Positions 16,754 through 25,702 are shown, counted from the first letter of the stretch. The stretch is 64,000 nucleotides of DNA from Shinella kummerowiae (GCF_009827055.1 NZ_WUMK01000015.1:1-64000), one strand, 5' to 3'. Program-made: numbers and translations. The notes: generated by a model from the sequence alone, not told the origin.

Positions 16754-17088
16754 TGAAGCTCTCCTATATGCTCTGGCTGTTCGGCGCGACGGCCGTGTTC
16801 ATCGGTGCAGCCACGTCATCGCGCGCTTATGTCGGCACCACGAACATCCTTTATCTGCTGCTCTCCATGGCGCTCTACATCGTCGGCAACCTGATGATGC
16901 TGAAGCTGATGCGCGAGGGCGGGCTCGGCATTGCCATTTCGCTCTCCGCCATCACCCAGCTTCTGCTCATCAACGTCATCGCCTTCATCTTCTTCGGCGA
17001 GCGGCTGAGCAGCACCCAGCTTGCCGGCGTCGGCCTCGGCATTCTGGCCATGGGGCTGATGCTGCTGCCCACCACGGCGCGGAGCTGA
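16753..17088 (+). CDS. Small four-helix membrane protein (EamA/SMR-like)
   Basis: A very hydrophobic protein of 111 aa with about four membrane segments: LWLFGATAVFIGAATSS, YLLLSMALYIVGNLMMLKLM, GIAISLSAITQLLLINVIAF and AGVGLGILAMGLMLLP. The last two recall the EamA/small-multidrug-resistance fold, including the I-F-F-G-E-R-L turn typical of those proteins. The ATG overlaps the ATPase stop (ATGA), and the first permease begins 3 bp after its end. Such a gene inside a NitT/TauT-type ABC operon is unusual. It may be an extra transporter subunit or an independent half-size exporter. Confidence 0.78.
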   Translation: MKLSYMLWLFGATAVFIGAATSSRAYVGTTNILYLLLSMALYIVGNLMMLKLMREGGLGIAISLSAITQLLLINVIAFIFFGERLSSTQLAGVGLGILAMGLMLLPTTARS

Positions 17089-17091
17089 GCG

Positions 17092-17976
17092 ATGGGTGAG
17101 GCAAGCTTCTTCCGCGACCGCCTGCTTCCGATCAGCACTGTCCTGCTGGCCCTCATCGCGCTCTGGTATGCCTTCGTCGTTGTGCTGAACGCGCCCTTCG
17201 AGCGCGACACCGCCGCGCGCGCCGGAACGACGATCAGCTTCATGGAACTTCTGCCGAACACCATGGCGCAGGAACGCCCCGTGCTGCCGGCGCCGCACCA
17301 GGTTTTCGCCGAACTGTGGGATACGACCGTCAACAAGGCGATCACCTCGAAGCGCAGCCTTGTCTACCATGCCGGCATCACGCTCTCCGCGACGCTGATG
17401 GGCTTTGCCATGGGCACCGTGCTCGGCATCCTGCTTGCCATCGCCATCGTGCACAACCGCGCGATGGACCGGTCGCTGATGCCGTGGGTCATCGCCAGCC
17501 AGACGATCCCGATCCTCGCCATCGCCCCGATGATCATCGTCGTCTTGAACGCCGTCGGCATTTCCGGCCTGATGCCGAAGGCACTGATCTCGACCTATCT
17601 GTCCTTCTTTCCGGTCGTCGTCGGCATGGTGAAGGGGCTGCGCAGTCCCGAGCAGATCCAGCTCGACCTGATGCACACCTATCATGCCTCCTCGTCGCAG
17701 ACCTTCTGGAAACTGCGCTGGCCCGCCTCGATGCCCTACCTCTTCACCTCGCTGAAGGTGGCGATCGCCATCTCGCTTGTCGGCGCCATCGTCGGTGAGC
17801 TGCCGACGGGCGCCGTCGCCGGCCTCGGCGCGCGCCTGCTGGCCGGCTCCTACTACGGCCAGACGGTGCAGATCTGGGCGGCCCTCTTCATGGCCGCGGC
17901 CGTCGCTGCCCTGCTCGTCATCATCGTCGGCTTCGCCCACTCCCTCGTCCTCAAACGCATGGGGGCGCGGGCATGA
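17092..17976 (+). CDS. ABC transporter permease (NitT/TauT family)
   Basis: A permease of 294 aa with about six membrane segments. It has an N-terminal anchor (LPISTVLLALIALWYAFVVV) and a BPD_transp_1 core with the EAA-loop-like stretch DLMHTYHASSSQTFWKLRWP preceding ASMPYLFTSLKVAIAISLVG. A rather long periplasmic segment with APFERDTAARAG follows the first helix. Its stop overlaps the start of the second permease by 4 bp. The two permeases presumably form the heterodimeric channel driven by the ATPase at 15.95 kb. Confidence 0.87.
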   Translation: MGEASFFRDRLLPISTVLLALIALWYAFVVVLNAPFERDTAARAGTTISFMELLPNTMAQERPVLPAPHQVFAELWDTTVNKAITSKRSLVYHAGITLSATLMGFAMGTVLGILLAIAIVHNRAMDRSLMPWVIASQTIPILAIAPMIIVVLNAVGISGLMPKALISTYLSFFPVVVGMVKGLRSPEQIQLDLMHTYHASSSQTFWKLRWPASMPYLFTSLKVAIAISLVGAIVGELPTGAVAGLGARLLAGSYYGQTVQIWAALFMAAAVAALLVIIVGFAHSLVLKRMGARA

Positions 17977-18842
17977 ACCTTTCCATCCTCGCAGCCGCAA
18001 TCGTCTTCTGGCTCGCCGCCTGGGCCTTCAACGAATGGCTGGTGCGCCAGAAATTCGCGAACCCGGTGGCGGACCGCACTGCCCGCATCGCCGTCCCGCT
18101 GATTTTCGGTGCGACCATCCTCGTGCTCTGGGAAGGCATCGTGCGCGGTTTCAACGTGCCCTCCGTGCTGTTGCCGCCGCCGAGCATGATCTGGGCGCGG
18201 CTGATCAACTCCGTGCCGACGCTCTGGGCGGATTTCCGCCAGACCTTCCTGAAATCCGTGCTCGTCGGCTACGCGTTGGGCTGCGGGCTCGGCTTCCTCG
18301 TCGCGATCCTCATCGACCGCTCGCCGTTCCTGCAGAAGGGTTTGCTGCCGCTCGGCAATTTCGTCTCGGCGCTACCGGTCATCGGCGTGGCGCCCATCAT
18401 GGTCATGTGGTTCGGCTTCGACTGGCAGTCGAAGGTTGCCGTCGTCGTCATCATGACCTTCTTCCCCATGCTGGTGAACACGGTCTCCGGCCTTGCGGCG
18501 ACGAGCCACATGGAGCGCGACCTGATGCGCACCTACGCCGCCGACTGGTTCCAAACCCTCGTCAAGCTGCGTCTTCCCGCCGCCTGGCCCTTCATCTTCA
18601 ACGCGCTCAAGATAAACTCCACGCTCGCGCTGATCGGCGCGATTGTCGCCGAATTCTTCGGGACGCCCATCGTCGGCATGGGTTTCCGCATCTCCACGGA
18701 AGTGGGCCGCATGAATGTCGACATGGTTTGGGCCGAAATCGCGGTTGCCGCGGTGGCTGGCTCCGCCTTTTACGGGATCGTCGCGCTCATCGAGCGGGTC
18801 GTCACGTTCTGGCACCCGTCTGTCCGTGGTGGGCAGGCGTAA
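17973..18842 (+). CDS. ABC transporter permease (NitT/TauT family)
   Basis: A permease of 289 aa and the second channel subunit. It has an N-terminal helix (NLSILAAAIVFWLAAWAF), then a BPD_transp_1 core with VIGVAPIMVMWFGFDWQSKV and the EAA-type loop DLMRTYAADWFQTLVKLRLP. It overlaps the upstream permease by ATGA. The substrate-binding protein starts 25 bp after its stop. Together these genes form a complete importer. Confidence 0.87.
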   Translation: MNLSILAAAIVFWLAAWAFNEWLVRQKFANPVADRTARIAVPLIFGATILVLWEGIVRGFNVPSVLLPPPSMIWARLINSVPTLWADFRQTFLKSVLVGYALGCGLGFLVAILIDRSPFLQKGLLPLGNFVSALPVIGVAPIMVMWFGFDWQSKVAVVVIMTFFPMLVNTVSGLAATSHMERDLMRTYAADWFQTLVKLRLPAAWPFIFNALKINSTLALIGAIVAEFFGTPIVGMGFRISTEVGRMNVDMVWAEIAVAAVAGSAFYGIVALIERVVTFWHPSVRGGQA

Positions 18843-18867
18843 AATAAGAAAGAAAGAGGGAACTGAC

Positions 18868-19860
18868 ATGAAAACGAAGATCGCATCGCTGCTTCTGGCA
18901 AGCGCCTTCTCGCTTGCCGCGTTCCAGGCCGAGGCCGCCGACAAGGTGACGCTCCAGCTGAAATGGGTCACCCAGGCCCAGTTCGCCGGTTACTACGTCG
19001 CGAAAGACAAGGGCTACTACGAAGAAGAAGGCCTCGACGTCGAAATCAAGCCGGGCGGACCGGATATCGCCCCCGCGCAGGTTATCGCCGGCGGCGGTGC
19101 CGATGTCATCGTCGACTGGATGCCGTCTGCCCTTGCCACCCGCGAAAAGGGCGTGCCGCTCGTCAATATCGCCCAGCCGTTCAAATCGTCCGGCATGATG
19201 CTCACCTGTTTGAAGGAATCCGGCGTCACCGGCCCGGAAAACTTCAAGGGCAAAACGCTCGGCGTCTGGTTCTTCGGCAACGAATATCCGTTCCTCTCCT
19301 GGATGGCGCATCTGAAGATCCCGACGGATGGCGGGCCGGAGGGCGTGACGGTCCTGAAACAGGGCTTCAACGTCGATCCGCTGATCCAGAAGCAGGCCGC
19401 CTGCATCTCCACCATGACCTACAACGAGTACGGCCAGGTTCTCGATGCCGGCATCAAGGCCGAGGATCTCGTGACCTTCAAGTATGAGGACCAGGGCGTC
19501 GCCACACTCGAAGATGGTCTCTACGTGCTGGAAGACAAGCTCGCCGATCCGGCCTTCAAGGAGAAGATGGTCAAGTTCGTGCGCGCGTCCATGAAGGGCT
19601 GGAAATACGCTGAAGCGAACCCGGACGAAGCCGCTGGAATCGTTCTCGAAAACGACTCGACCGGCGCGCAGACCGAAGCGCACCAGAAGTTCATGATGGG
19701 CGAGGTCGCAAAGCTGACTGCCGGCTCCAACGGCGCCCTCGACGAGGCGGATTACAAGCGCACCGTGGCCTCGCTGCTCGCCGGCGGTTCCGACCCGGTC
19801 ATCTCCAAGGAGCCGGAAGGCGCCTGGACGCATGCCGTCACGGACGAAGCGCTGAAATAG
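18868..19860 (+). CDS. NMT1/ThiY-family substrate-binding protein
   Basis: A periplasmic protein of 330 aa. The signal peptide is KIASLLLASAFSLAAFQAEA, cut before ADKVTLQL. The N-terminal pattern LQLKWVTQAQFAGYYVAKDK is diagnostic of the NMT1/THI5-like family that binds thiamine pyrimidine precursors and related heterocycles. The ATG follows GAGGGAACTGAC; a longer frame runs back into the permease. Binding of a pyrimidine, riboflavin or HMP-type ligand is plausible. Adjacency to the pyrimidine catabolic genes favours a pyrimidine, but the ligand cannot be read from sequence. Confidence 0.85.
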   Translation: MKTKIASLLLASAFSLAAFQAEAADKVTLQLKWVTQAQFAGYYVAKDKGYYEEEGLDVEIKPGGPDIAPAQVIAGGGADVIVDWMPSALATREKGVPLVNIAQPFKSSGMMLTCLKESGVTGPENFKGKTLGVWFFGNEYPFLSWMAHLKIPTDGGPEGVTVLKQGFNVDPLIQKQAACISTMTYNEYGQVLDAGIKAEDLVTFKYEDQGVATLEDGLYVLEDKLADPAFKEKMVKFVRASMKGWKYAEANPDEAAGIVLENDSTGAQTEAHQKFMMGEVAKLTAGSNGALDEADYKRTVASLLAGGSDPVISKEPEGAWTHAVTDEALK

Positions 19861-19882
19861 TCCATTTCGTCAGAAATTGCGG

Positions 19883-19914
19883 CGTGCGGGACCCTGTCCC
19901 GCACGTTTTGTTTT
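19883..19914 (+). terminator. Rho-independent terminator of the ABC operon
   Basis: A 10-bp perfect stem, CGTGCGGGAC pairing with GTCCCGCACG around a CCT loop, is followed by TTTTGTTTT. It begins 22 nt after the binding-protein stop. The rest of the 299-bp gap before the next gene (19915-20159) holds an imperfect dyad around TTGCCCCTTGTAAGGGCAA and presumably the efflux promoter, but nothing else I can identify. Confidence 0.92.
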
Positions 19915-20159
19915 GGGCGGGACCTGCGACAGCACGCCGCGATTGCCATCGAAAAGCCAAACGCATAAAATAATGAGGCACCATTTCGTTGCCCCTTGTA
20001 AGGGCAATGGACGCTGATTACATAGTCGGCAACGTGGGAGCGAGGAGAGGCAGGGGAGCCACTCCGTGTCCGCCATATTGCTTGGGAATTCGGTCCGGTA
20101 GAACACAAAAAATATCCGGCCTGCAATCATAAAGTCATGCTTTTGAGAAAGTTCGGCCT

Positions 20160-21368
20160 ATGGCTTCTGGACACATGAAGGTTCTCTCTCTTTCCGTCGT
20201 CGCGTTCATGACGGCCGGCCCGATGACTGCTTTCGCCGCCGATGCGGCAACGGGCGAAGCCGATACGACCCAGCAGGTGCAGAACCTGCCCGCCATCGTC
20301 GTCACCGCCGCTGAAACCCGCACCATCATCGACCGGGTGATTGCGACCGGCACGGTCCAGGCGGTCGATGAAGTCTATGTCACACCGCTCGTCGACGGCC
20401 TGTCCATCCGCACGCTCGCCGCAGACGTCGGCGACACGGTCGAGGCCAACGGCACGCTCGCCACGCTCAACGACGATGCTCTTATCCTCGAGAAGAGCCA
20501 GACCGAAGCCTCGCTCGCCAAGGCTGAAGCGGCCCTTGCACAGATCAAGGCGCAGTTCGTCGAGGCAAAGGCCAATGCGGACGATGCCGTGCGCACGCGC
20601 GACCGCGCGCTGAAACTCGTCAAGTCCGGCTCTCAGTCGCAGGCCACCGCCGAGCAGGCTACGGCGGCAGCAGATGCGGCCCTTGCCCGCGTCAACTCCG
20701 CCGAACAGGCGATCGGCGTTTCGCAGGCCGATATCAAGGTCGCCCAATCGCAGATCGACGACATCAACTTGAAACTGGCCCGCACGGCGGTGAAGTCGCC
20801 GGTTGCCGGCATCGTCTCCGCCCGCACGGCCAAGGTTGGCGCGATCGCGAGCGGTGCCGCATCGCCACTCTTCACCGTCATCCAGGATGGCGCGATTGAG
20901 TTGAAGGCCGACGTTTCCGAGGACGGCATCCTCAAGCTCGCACCTGGCCAGAAGGCGACCATCACGCTTGCCGGCGGCGCTGCCGAAGTCACTGGCGAAA
21001 TCCGCCTCGTCGAGCCGACGCTCGACGCGCAGAGCCGTCTCGGCCGCGTCTTCATCCGCTTCGACGATCCCGGCAAAGCACGCGCCGGCATGTTCGCCAA
21101 TGCGGAGATCATCGTGGAGGAGAAGCAGGGCATCGTGCTCCCGCTCTCGGCCATCACGACGACGGACGGCAAGACGGTGGCCCGCAAGGTCGAGAACGGC
21201 GTGGTCACGCTGGTGCCGGTCGAAACCGGCGTTCAGGACGGCCAGGTTATCGAGATCGTCAGCGGCCTCAAGGAAGGCGATGAAGTCGTCGCCAAGGCCG
21301 GTGCCTATGTTCGCGATGGCGACAAGGTCAATCCAGTCAAGGCCGAACAGGCTTCGGCAACGAAATGA
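20160..21368 (+). CDS. RND efflux membrane-fusion (periplasmic adaptor) protein
   Basis: A periplasmic adaptor of 402 aa. The signal sequence (KVLSLSVVAFMTAGPMTAFA) precedes the lipoyl half DEVYVTPLVDGLSIRTLAAD with GDTVEANGTLATL. A long alpha-helical hairpin follows (about residues 115-200, with EKSQTEASLAKAEAALAQIK). The second lipoyl half is LARTAVKSPVAGIVSARTAK, then beta-barrel and membrane-proximal domains. It pairs with the RND pump 139 bp downstream. No outer-membrane channel gene is adjacent, so it probably uses a shared TolC. Confidence 0.9.
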   Translation: MASGHMKVLSLSVVAFMTAGPMTAFAADAATGEADTTQQVQNLPAIVVTAAETRTIIDRVIATGTVQAVDEVYVTPLVDGLSIRTLAADVGDTVEANGTLATLNDDALILEKSQTEASLAKAEAALAQIKAQFVEAKANADDAVRTRDRALKLVKSGSQSQATAEQATAAADAALARVNSAEQAIGVSQADIKVAQSQIDDINLKLARTAVKSPVAGIVSARTAKVGAIASGAASPLFTVIQDGAIELKADVSEDGILKLAPGQKATITLAGGAAEVTGEIRLVEPTLDAQSRLGRVFIRFDDPGKARAGMFANAEIIVEEKQGIVLPLSAITTTDGKTVARKVENGVVTLVPVETGVQDGQVIEIVSGLKEGDEVVAKAGAYVRDGDKVNPVKAEQASATK

Positions 21369-21374
21369 CGTGAA

Positions 21375-21412
21375 GGCTCCCAAGGGGAGCCGCCTCCGCA
21401 GCATGCGGAGGC
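21375..21412 (+). repeat. Two adjacent hairpins between the adaptor and RND genes
   Basis: The stem GGCTCCC-AAG-GGGGAGCC type (21375-21391) is directly followed by GCCTCCGCA-GCA-TGCGGAGGC (21392-21412), both perfect stems just after the adaptor stop. No T-tract follows. They may protect the adaptor mRNA end or set adaptor-to-pump stoichiometry. Confidence 0.6.
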
Positions 21413-21507
21413 GAATGCCGGGCTGGGGCGCCCGGTAGCATGACGGGTGATCCGGACGGGGCCGGAGCCTGAAGTACGTCTGGTCTCTTATCGAGGACTT
21501 TGGGGAC

Positions 21508-24500
21508 ATGAACTTTTCAGCTTGGTCCATTCGCAATCCGATTGCGCCGCTGCTCGCGTTTTTCCTGCTGATGTATGTCGGCATCCAATCCTTTTACGCG
21601 CTGCCCATCACGCGCTTCCCGAACATCGACGTCCCGGTCATCGCCATCAGCGTGACACAGAGCGGCGCCGCCCCGGCGGAACTGGAAGTGCAGGTCACCA
21701 AGGAGATCGAGGACGCCGTCGCCGGCATCGAAGGGGTGGACGACATCACCTCTACCGTGACGGACGGCAGCTCGGTCACTTCCGTGCTCTTCGAGATCGA
21801 AAAGCCGACGAACCAGGCGCTTCAGGACGTCAAGGATGCGATCGACCGCATCCGCAGCGACCTGCCGGCGTCAATCGAAGAGCCGGTCGTCACCAAGATC
21901 GACGTGGAAGGCCAGGCAATCCAGTCCTTCGCCGTCTTCTCGCCGAACATGACGTTGGAAGAACTGTCCTGGTTCGTCGACGACAAGGTCAAGCGCGCGC
22001 TGCAGGGCCGGCCCGGCATCGGCAAGATCGACCGCTTCGGCGGCGCCGACCGCGAGGTGCGCATCGACCTCAACGCCGACAAGCTCGACTCCTTCGGCAT
22101 TACTGCCGCCGACGTGAACCGTCAGATCCGCAGCATGAATGCGGATTCCGGTTCCGGCCGCGGCCAGATTGCCGGCGCCGAGCAGGCGATCCGTACCCTC
22201 GGCGACGCCCGCTCCGTCGAGAAACTGACGAACACGATGATCGCGCTGCCGAACAACCGCTTCGTGCGCCTTTCGGAACTCGGCACGGTCACCGACACCT
22301 ATGAGGAGCCGCGCTCCTTCTCACGTTTCAACGGCAACCCAGTGGTGACCTTCGCCGTCTTCCGCTCCAAGGGGGCCAGTGAAGTGACCGTCGCCGAATC
22401 GGTCGCCGAATCGCTGGAAAAGGTGCGCAAGCAATATCCTGACGTGTCGATCCAGTTGGTCGATGACGCGGTCTATTTCACCTACGGCAACTATGAAGCA
22501 GCACTCCACACGCTGCTCGAGGGCGCGCTTCTCGCCGTTGCCGTGGTCCTCCTCTTCCTGCGCAACTGGCGCGCGACGCTGATCTCCGCCGTCGCCCTGC
22601 CGCTGTCGGTTATCCCGACCTTCTTCGTGATGGACATGCTCGGCTTCTCGCTGAACCTGGTCTCGTTCCTCGCGCTGACGCTCGCGACGGGCATCCTCGT
22701 CGACGACGCCATCGTAGAAATCGAGAACATCGCGCGGCACATCCGCATGGGCAAGTCTCCCTACAAGGCGGCGATCGAGGCCGCCGACGAAATCGGCCTC
22801 GCCGTCATCGCCACGACCTTCACCATCATTGCCGTCTTCGTGCCGGTGTCGTTCATGCCGGGCATTCCTGGCCAGTACTTCATCCAGTTCGGCCTGACGG
22901 TGGCCGTCTCGGTGTTCTTCTCGCTCGCGGTGGCGCGCCTCATCACGCCGGTCATGGCGGCCTATCTCATGCGCTCGGGCGATGGGGACGGACATGGCGA
23001 GGAGAAGGAAGGCGTCTTCATGCGCTCCTATACCTGGCTCGTCAGCACGACGACGAACAAGTGGTATGCCCGCTACCTGACGCTGATCGCCGCCTTCGCC
23101 TTCCTGGTCGGTTCGGTCATGCTGCTTGCCACCGTTCCCGGCAGTTTCCTGCCGCCGGAAGACGCCTCGCGCGTCGTTCTCTCGGTGGAGCTGCCGCCGG
23201 ATGCCATGCTTGCGGATACCGATCGCACGACCACGCAGATCTACGAGCGGGTCAAGGACATCAACGGCGTCGAAAGCGTCTTCGTGCTCGGCGGCTCCTC
23301 GCCGAAGGGTGACCTGGAACTGCGCCGCGCCTCGATCACGGTCATCCTCGACAAGCTGGAACACTCGCTGACCTACAAGCTGGTGAACGATGTCATCGGC
23401 CGCATTCCGGTCATCGGCCAGTATCTGCCGAAGATGGAAGCGCACGGCCGTCTGCGGCCGCAGTGGGATATCGAGAAGGAAATCTTCGCGACCCTGCGCC
23501 AGATCCCGGACGTGCGCATCATCAAGCTCAACGACCGTGGCGAGCGCGACCTGGCGTTCAACCTGCTTTCCAACAACGAGGCGGATCTCAACAACACCGT
23601 CGCCGTGCTGGAATCCAAGCTGCGTGCCGATCCGGTCCTGTCCAATGTCAGCTCGGAAGGCTCGCTGCCGCGGCCGGAACTGCAGATCCGCCCGCGTGAC
23701 GAGCAGATGGCCCGCCTCGGCATCACCACGGCGCAGATCGCCGAAGTGGTGCGCGTCGCCACCATCGGCGATATCGACGCCCAGCTCAGCAAGGTCTCGC
23801 TGGATGACCGGCTGATCCCGATCCGCGTGCAGGTCGACCGCGGCTTCCGCACCGACCTTGCCGCCATCCGCAACCTGAAGATCCAGGCGGCGAGCGGCCA
23901 GGTCGTGCCGCTCTCCACCGTCGCGGATATCGACTATTCGGAAGGGCCGAGCTCGATCAAGCGGCACAACCGCAACCGTGTCATCTCGATCGGTTCCGAC
24001 CTCCAGCAGGGCGTTGCACTCGACACGGCAACCGGCCGTTTCAAGGAGATCGCCAACAGCATCGACATGCCGCCGACCGTGCAATTCAGCGAAAGCGGTG
24101 ATGCGGAAATCCAGGGCGAGATGCAGCAATCCTTCGGCAATGCCATGCTGCTCGGCCTGCTGCTCGTGCTGATGGTGCTGATCCTGCTCTTCAAGGACGT
24201 GATCCAGCCCTTCACCATCCTGCTCTCGCTGCCGCTCGCCATCGGCGGCGTGGCGGCGGGCCTGATCCTGACGCAGAACGCGCTTTCCATGCCCGTTCTG
24301 ATCGGCATCCTGATGCTGATGGGCATCGTGACGAAGAATGCGATCCTGCTCGTCGACTTCGCCATCGAGATGGTCAACCACGGCATGCACCGCGTGGAAG
24401 CGATGATCGAGGCGGGCCGCAAGCGCGCGCGACCGATCGTCATGACCTCGATTGCCATGTCGGCCGGCATGCTGCCGTCCGCGCTCGGCGTCGGCGAAGG

Positions 24501-24822
24501 CGGCTCGTTCCGCTCGCCCATGGCGATCGCGGTGATCGGCGGCATCATCGTCTCGACCGTTCTGTCGCTCGTCGTCGTGCCGTCGTTCTTCCTCATCATG
24601 GACGACCTGTCGCGCCTGCTCGGCTGGGTCTTCGGCCGCTTCGTCGGCAAGAAGGACGATGAACTGCTGGCGATGGAGCCGGAGGCACTGACCCGCCTTG
24701 CCGACCAGACGGCGCGCGACGTGTCCGACCTCGAAAAGCGCATCGAAACGCTCGAGAAGAAGAAGGGCGGCGAGCGCAACCACCTCAGTGTCGTGCACCA
24801 CTCGACACTCGCTGCCGAATAG
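21508..24822 (+). CDS. RND-family multidrug efflux inner-membrane pump
   Basis: A proton-driven pump of 1104 aa of the HAE1/AcrB type. It has the usual two repeats of one helix, a large periplasmic loop and five helices. The signatures are the N-terminal SIRNPIAPLLAFFLLMYVGI and the proton-relay pair in TLATGILVDDAIVEIENIAR. The second-half counterpart is LMGIVTKNAILLVDFAIEMV. A C-terminal coiled stretch (DVSDLEKRIETLEKKKGG) extends beyond the last helix. The ATG follows GAGGACTTTGGGGAC. Substrates are unknown. Confidence 0.93.
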   Translation: MNFSAWSIRNPIAPLLAFFLLMYVGIQSFYALPITRFPNIDVPVIAISVTQSGAAPAELEVQVTKEIEDAVAGIEGVDDITSTVTDGSSVTSVLFEIEKPTNQALQDVKDAIDRIRSDLPASIEEPVVTKIDVEGQAIQSFAVFSPNMTLEELSWFVDDKVKRALQGRPGIGKIDRFGGADREVRIDLNADKLDSFGITAADVNRQIRSMNADSGSGRGQIAGAEQAIRTLGDARSVEKLTNTMIALPNNRFVRLSELGTVTDTYEEPRSFSRFNGNPVVTFAVFRSKGASEVTVAESVAESLEKVRKQYPDVSIQLVDDAVYFTYGNYEAALHTLLEGALLAVAVVLLFLRNWRATLISAVALPLSVIPTFFVMDMLGFSLNLVSFLALTLATGILVDDAIVEIENIARHIRMGKSPYKAAIEAADEIGLAVIATTFTIIAVFVPVSFMPGIPGQYFIQFGLTVAVSVFFSLAVARLITPVMAAYLMRSGDGDGHGEEKEGVFMRSYTWLVSTTTNKWYARYLTLIAAFAFLVGSVMLLATVPGSFLPPEDASRVVLSVELPPDAMLADTDRTTTQIYERVKDINGVESVFVLGGSSPKGDLELRRASITVILDKLEHSLTYKLVNDVIGRIPVIGQYLPKMEAHGRLRPQWDIEKEIFATLRQIPDVRIIKLNDRGERDLAFNLLSNNEADLNNTVAVLESKLRADPVLSNVSSEGSLPRPELQIRPRDEQMARLGITTAQIAEVVRVATIGDIDAQLSKVSLDDRLIPIRVQVDRGFRTDLAAIRNLKIQAASGQVVPLSTVADIDYSEGPSSIKRHNRNRVISIGSDLQQGVALDTATGRFKEIANSIDMPPTVQFSESGDAEIQGEMQQSFGNAMLLGLLLVLMVLILLFKDVIQPFTILLSLPLAIGGVAAGLILTQNALSMPVLIGILMLMGIVTKNAILLVDFAIEMVNHGMHRVEAMIEAGRKRARPIVMTSIAMSAGMLPSALGVGEGGSFRSPMAIAVIGGIIVSTVLSLVVVPSFFLIMDDLSRLLGWVFGRFVGKKDDELLAMEPEALTRLADQTARDVSDLEKRIETLEKKKGGERNHLSVVHHSTLAAE

Positions 24823-24842
24823 GCAGCCGCGACCCCAGATCG

Positions 24843-24878
24843 AAAACGGCCGGTTCGTCGAAACGAACCGGCCGTTTT
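24843..24878 (+). terminator. Terminator after the RND pump gene
   Basis: A perfect 16-bp stem, AAAACGGCCGGTTCGT pairing with ACGAACCGGCCGTTTT around a CGAA tetraloop, begins 20 nt after the stop. The T-run is part of the stem, and A-runs on the other side make it symmetrical, so it could act in both directions. Confidence 0.88.
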
Positions 24879-24886
24879 CATGTTCA

Positions 24887-24900
24887 TTGATCGAAATCAA
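24887..24900. promoter_or_regulatory. FNR/FixK-type box upstream of the Crp/Fnr gene
   Basis: TTGATCGAAATCAA is an exact match to the TTGAT-N4-ATCAA consensus bound by FNR, FixK and FnrN regulators. It lies 77 bp before the start of a Crp/Fnr-family gene. Autoregulation or control by FixK/FnrN under low oxygen is likely. Confidence 0.7.
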
Positions 24901-24977
24901 TTCGCGCTTGCCCACCCTCGACTATCGTCCTGTCATCGAAGACCGAACGACGCCTGCGGGAGCATGGAGTGAGATCG

Positions 24978-25661
24978 ATGAACAGGCTGATGAAACCCGG
25001 TGCCCGGGAACGGGAAACCCTTCTGAATTCCGGACTGCTGTCGATGCTTGGGGTCGAAAGCGTCGCGGCCATGATGGAGATCGCTATCATCGGCAACCTG
25101 CCCGCGCGGCAGATCCTGTTTCGCGAGGGCGAGCCCGCCGACATGCTGCATTGCGTTCTGTCCGGCTACATCCGTCTCTACAAGCTAGATCCGGATGGCC
25201 GCGAGGCTGACGTCGAACTCTATGGCCCGGGTGATCTCGTCGGCGCCAGCGTGGTGCTCGATGGCGGACGCTATGCCGCAACCGCCCAGGCCGCGGAGCC
25301 CGCCCTCATCGCGCGTTTCGACCTGAAGCGCGTGCGCGACATCGCCAACCGCCGGCCGGATCTGGCGGTAGCGCTGACCGATGCCGTCTCCGCCCAGCTT
25401 GCCAAGGTTTTCGGCTGCCTCGCCAACGACCGGCTCCACACGGCGCCGCAACGTGTCGCCCGCTATCTGCTTGGCCATTGCCCACAGGATGGCAAGGCCG
25501 TCAGCTTCCGCCTGCCCTACCAGAAAAGCCTGCTTGCCGGAAAACTCGGCCTCGCCCCCGAAGCTCTTTCACGAGCCTTCTCGATGCTGCGCGACCATGG
25601 CGTCACCGTGCGCGGCCGCCTCGTCCACATCGGCGATCCCGAGGCGCTCCGGCGTCTCTGA
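24978..25661 (+). CDS. Crp/Fnr-family transcriptional regulator
   Basis: A regulator of 227 aa. The cyclic-nucleotide-like beta-roll spans residues 40-125 (ILFREGEPADMLHCVLSGYI, then GDLVGASVVLDGGRYAATAQ). The winged helix is at 155-227 (LPYQKSLLAGKLGLAPEALS). The recognition helix has E195-x-x-S198-R199, the FNR-type triad that reads TTGAT half-sites, matching the box upstream. The only cysteines are C59, C147 and C168, so there is no N-terminal 4Fe-4S cluster motif; it resembles NnrR/Dnr-like or FixK-like members. ATG was chosen for its GGAGTGAGATCG ribosome site; a GTG lies three codons earlier. It is convergent with ureF. Confidence 0.88.
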   Translation: MNRLMKPGARERETLLNSGLLSMLGVESVAAMMEIAIIGNLPARQILFREGEPADMLHCVLSGYIRLYKLDPDGREADVELYGPGDLVGASVVLDGGRYAATAQAAEPALIARFDLKRVRDIANRRPDLAVALTDAVSAQLAKVFGCLANDRLHTAPQRVARYLLGHCPQDGKAVSFRLPYQKSLLAGKLGLAPEALSRAFSMLRDHGVTVRGRLVHIGDPEALRRL

Positions 25662-25702
25662 TCACGGCCACCCTCCCCGCGCGAGCGCCGCAACCAGCGT
25701 GC

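Noticed and set aside
22321-24915. Open frame of 864 codons opposite the RND pump
   Set aside because: Low-complexity, charged antisense translation; the plus-strand RND protein is unmistakable.
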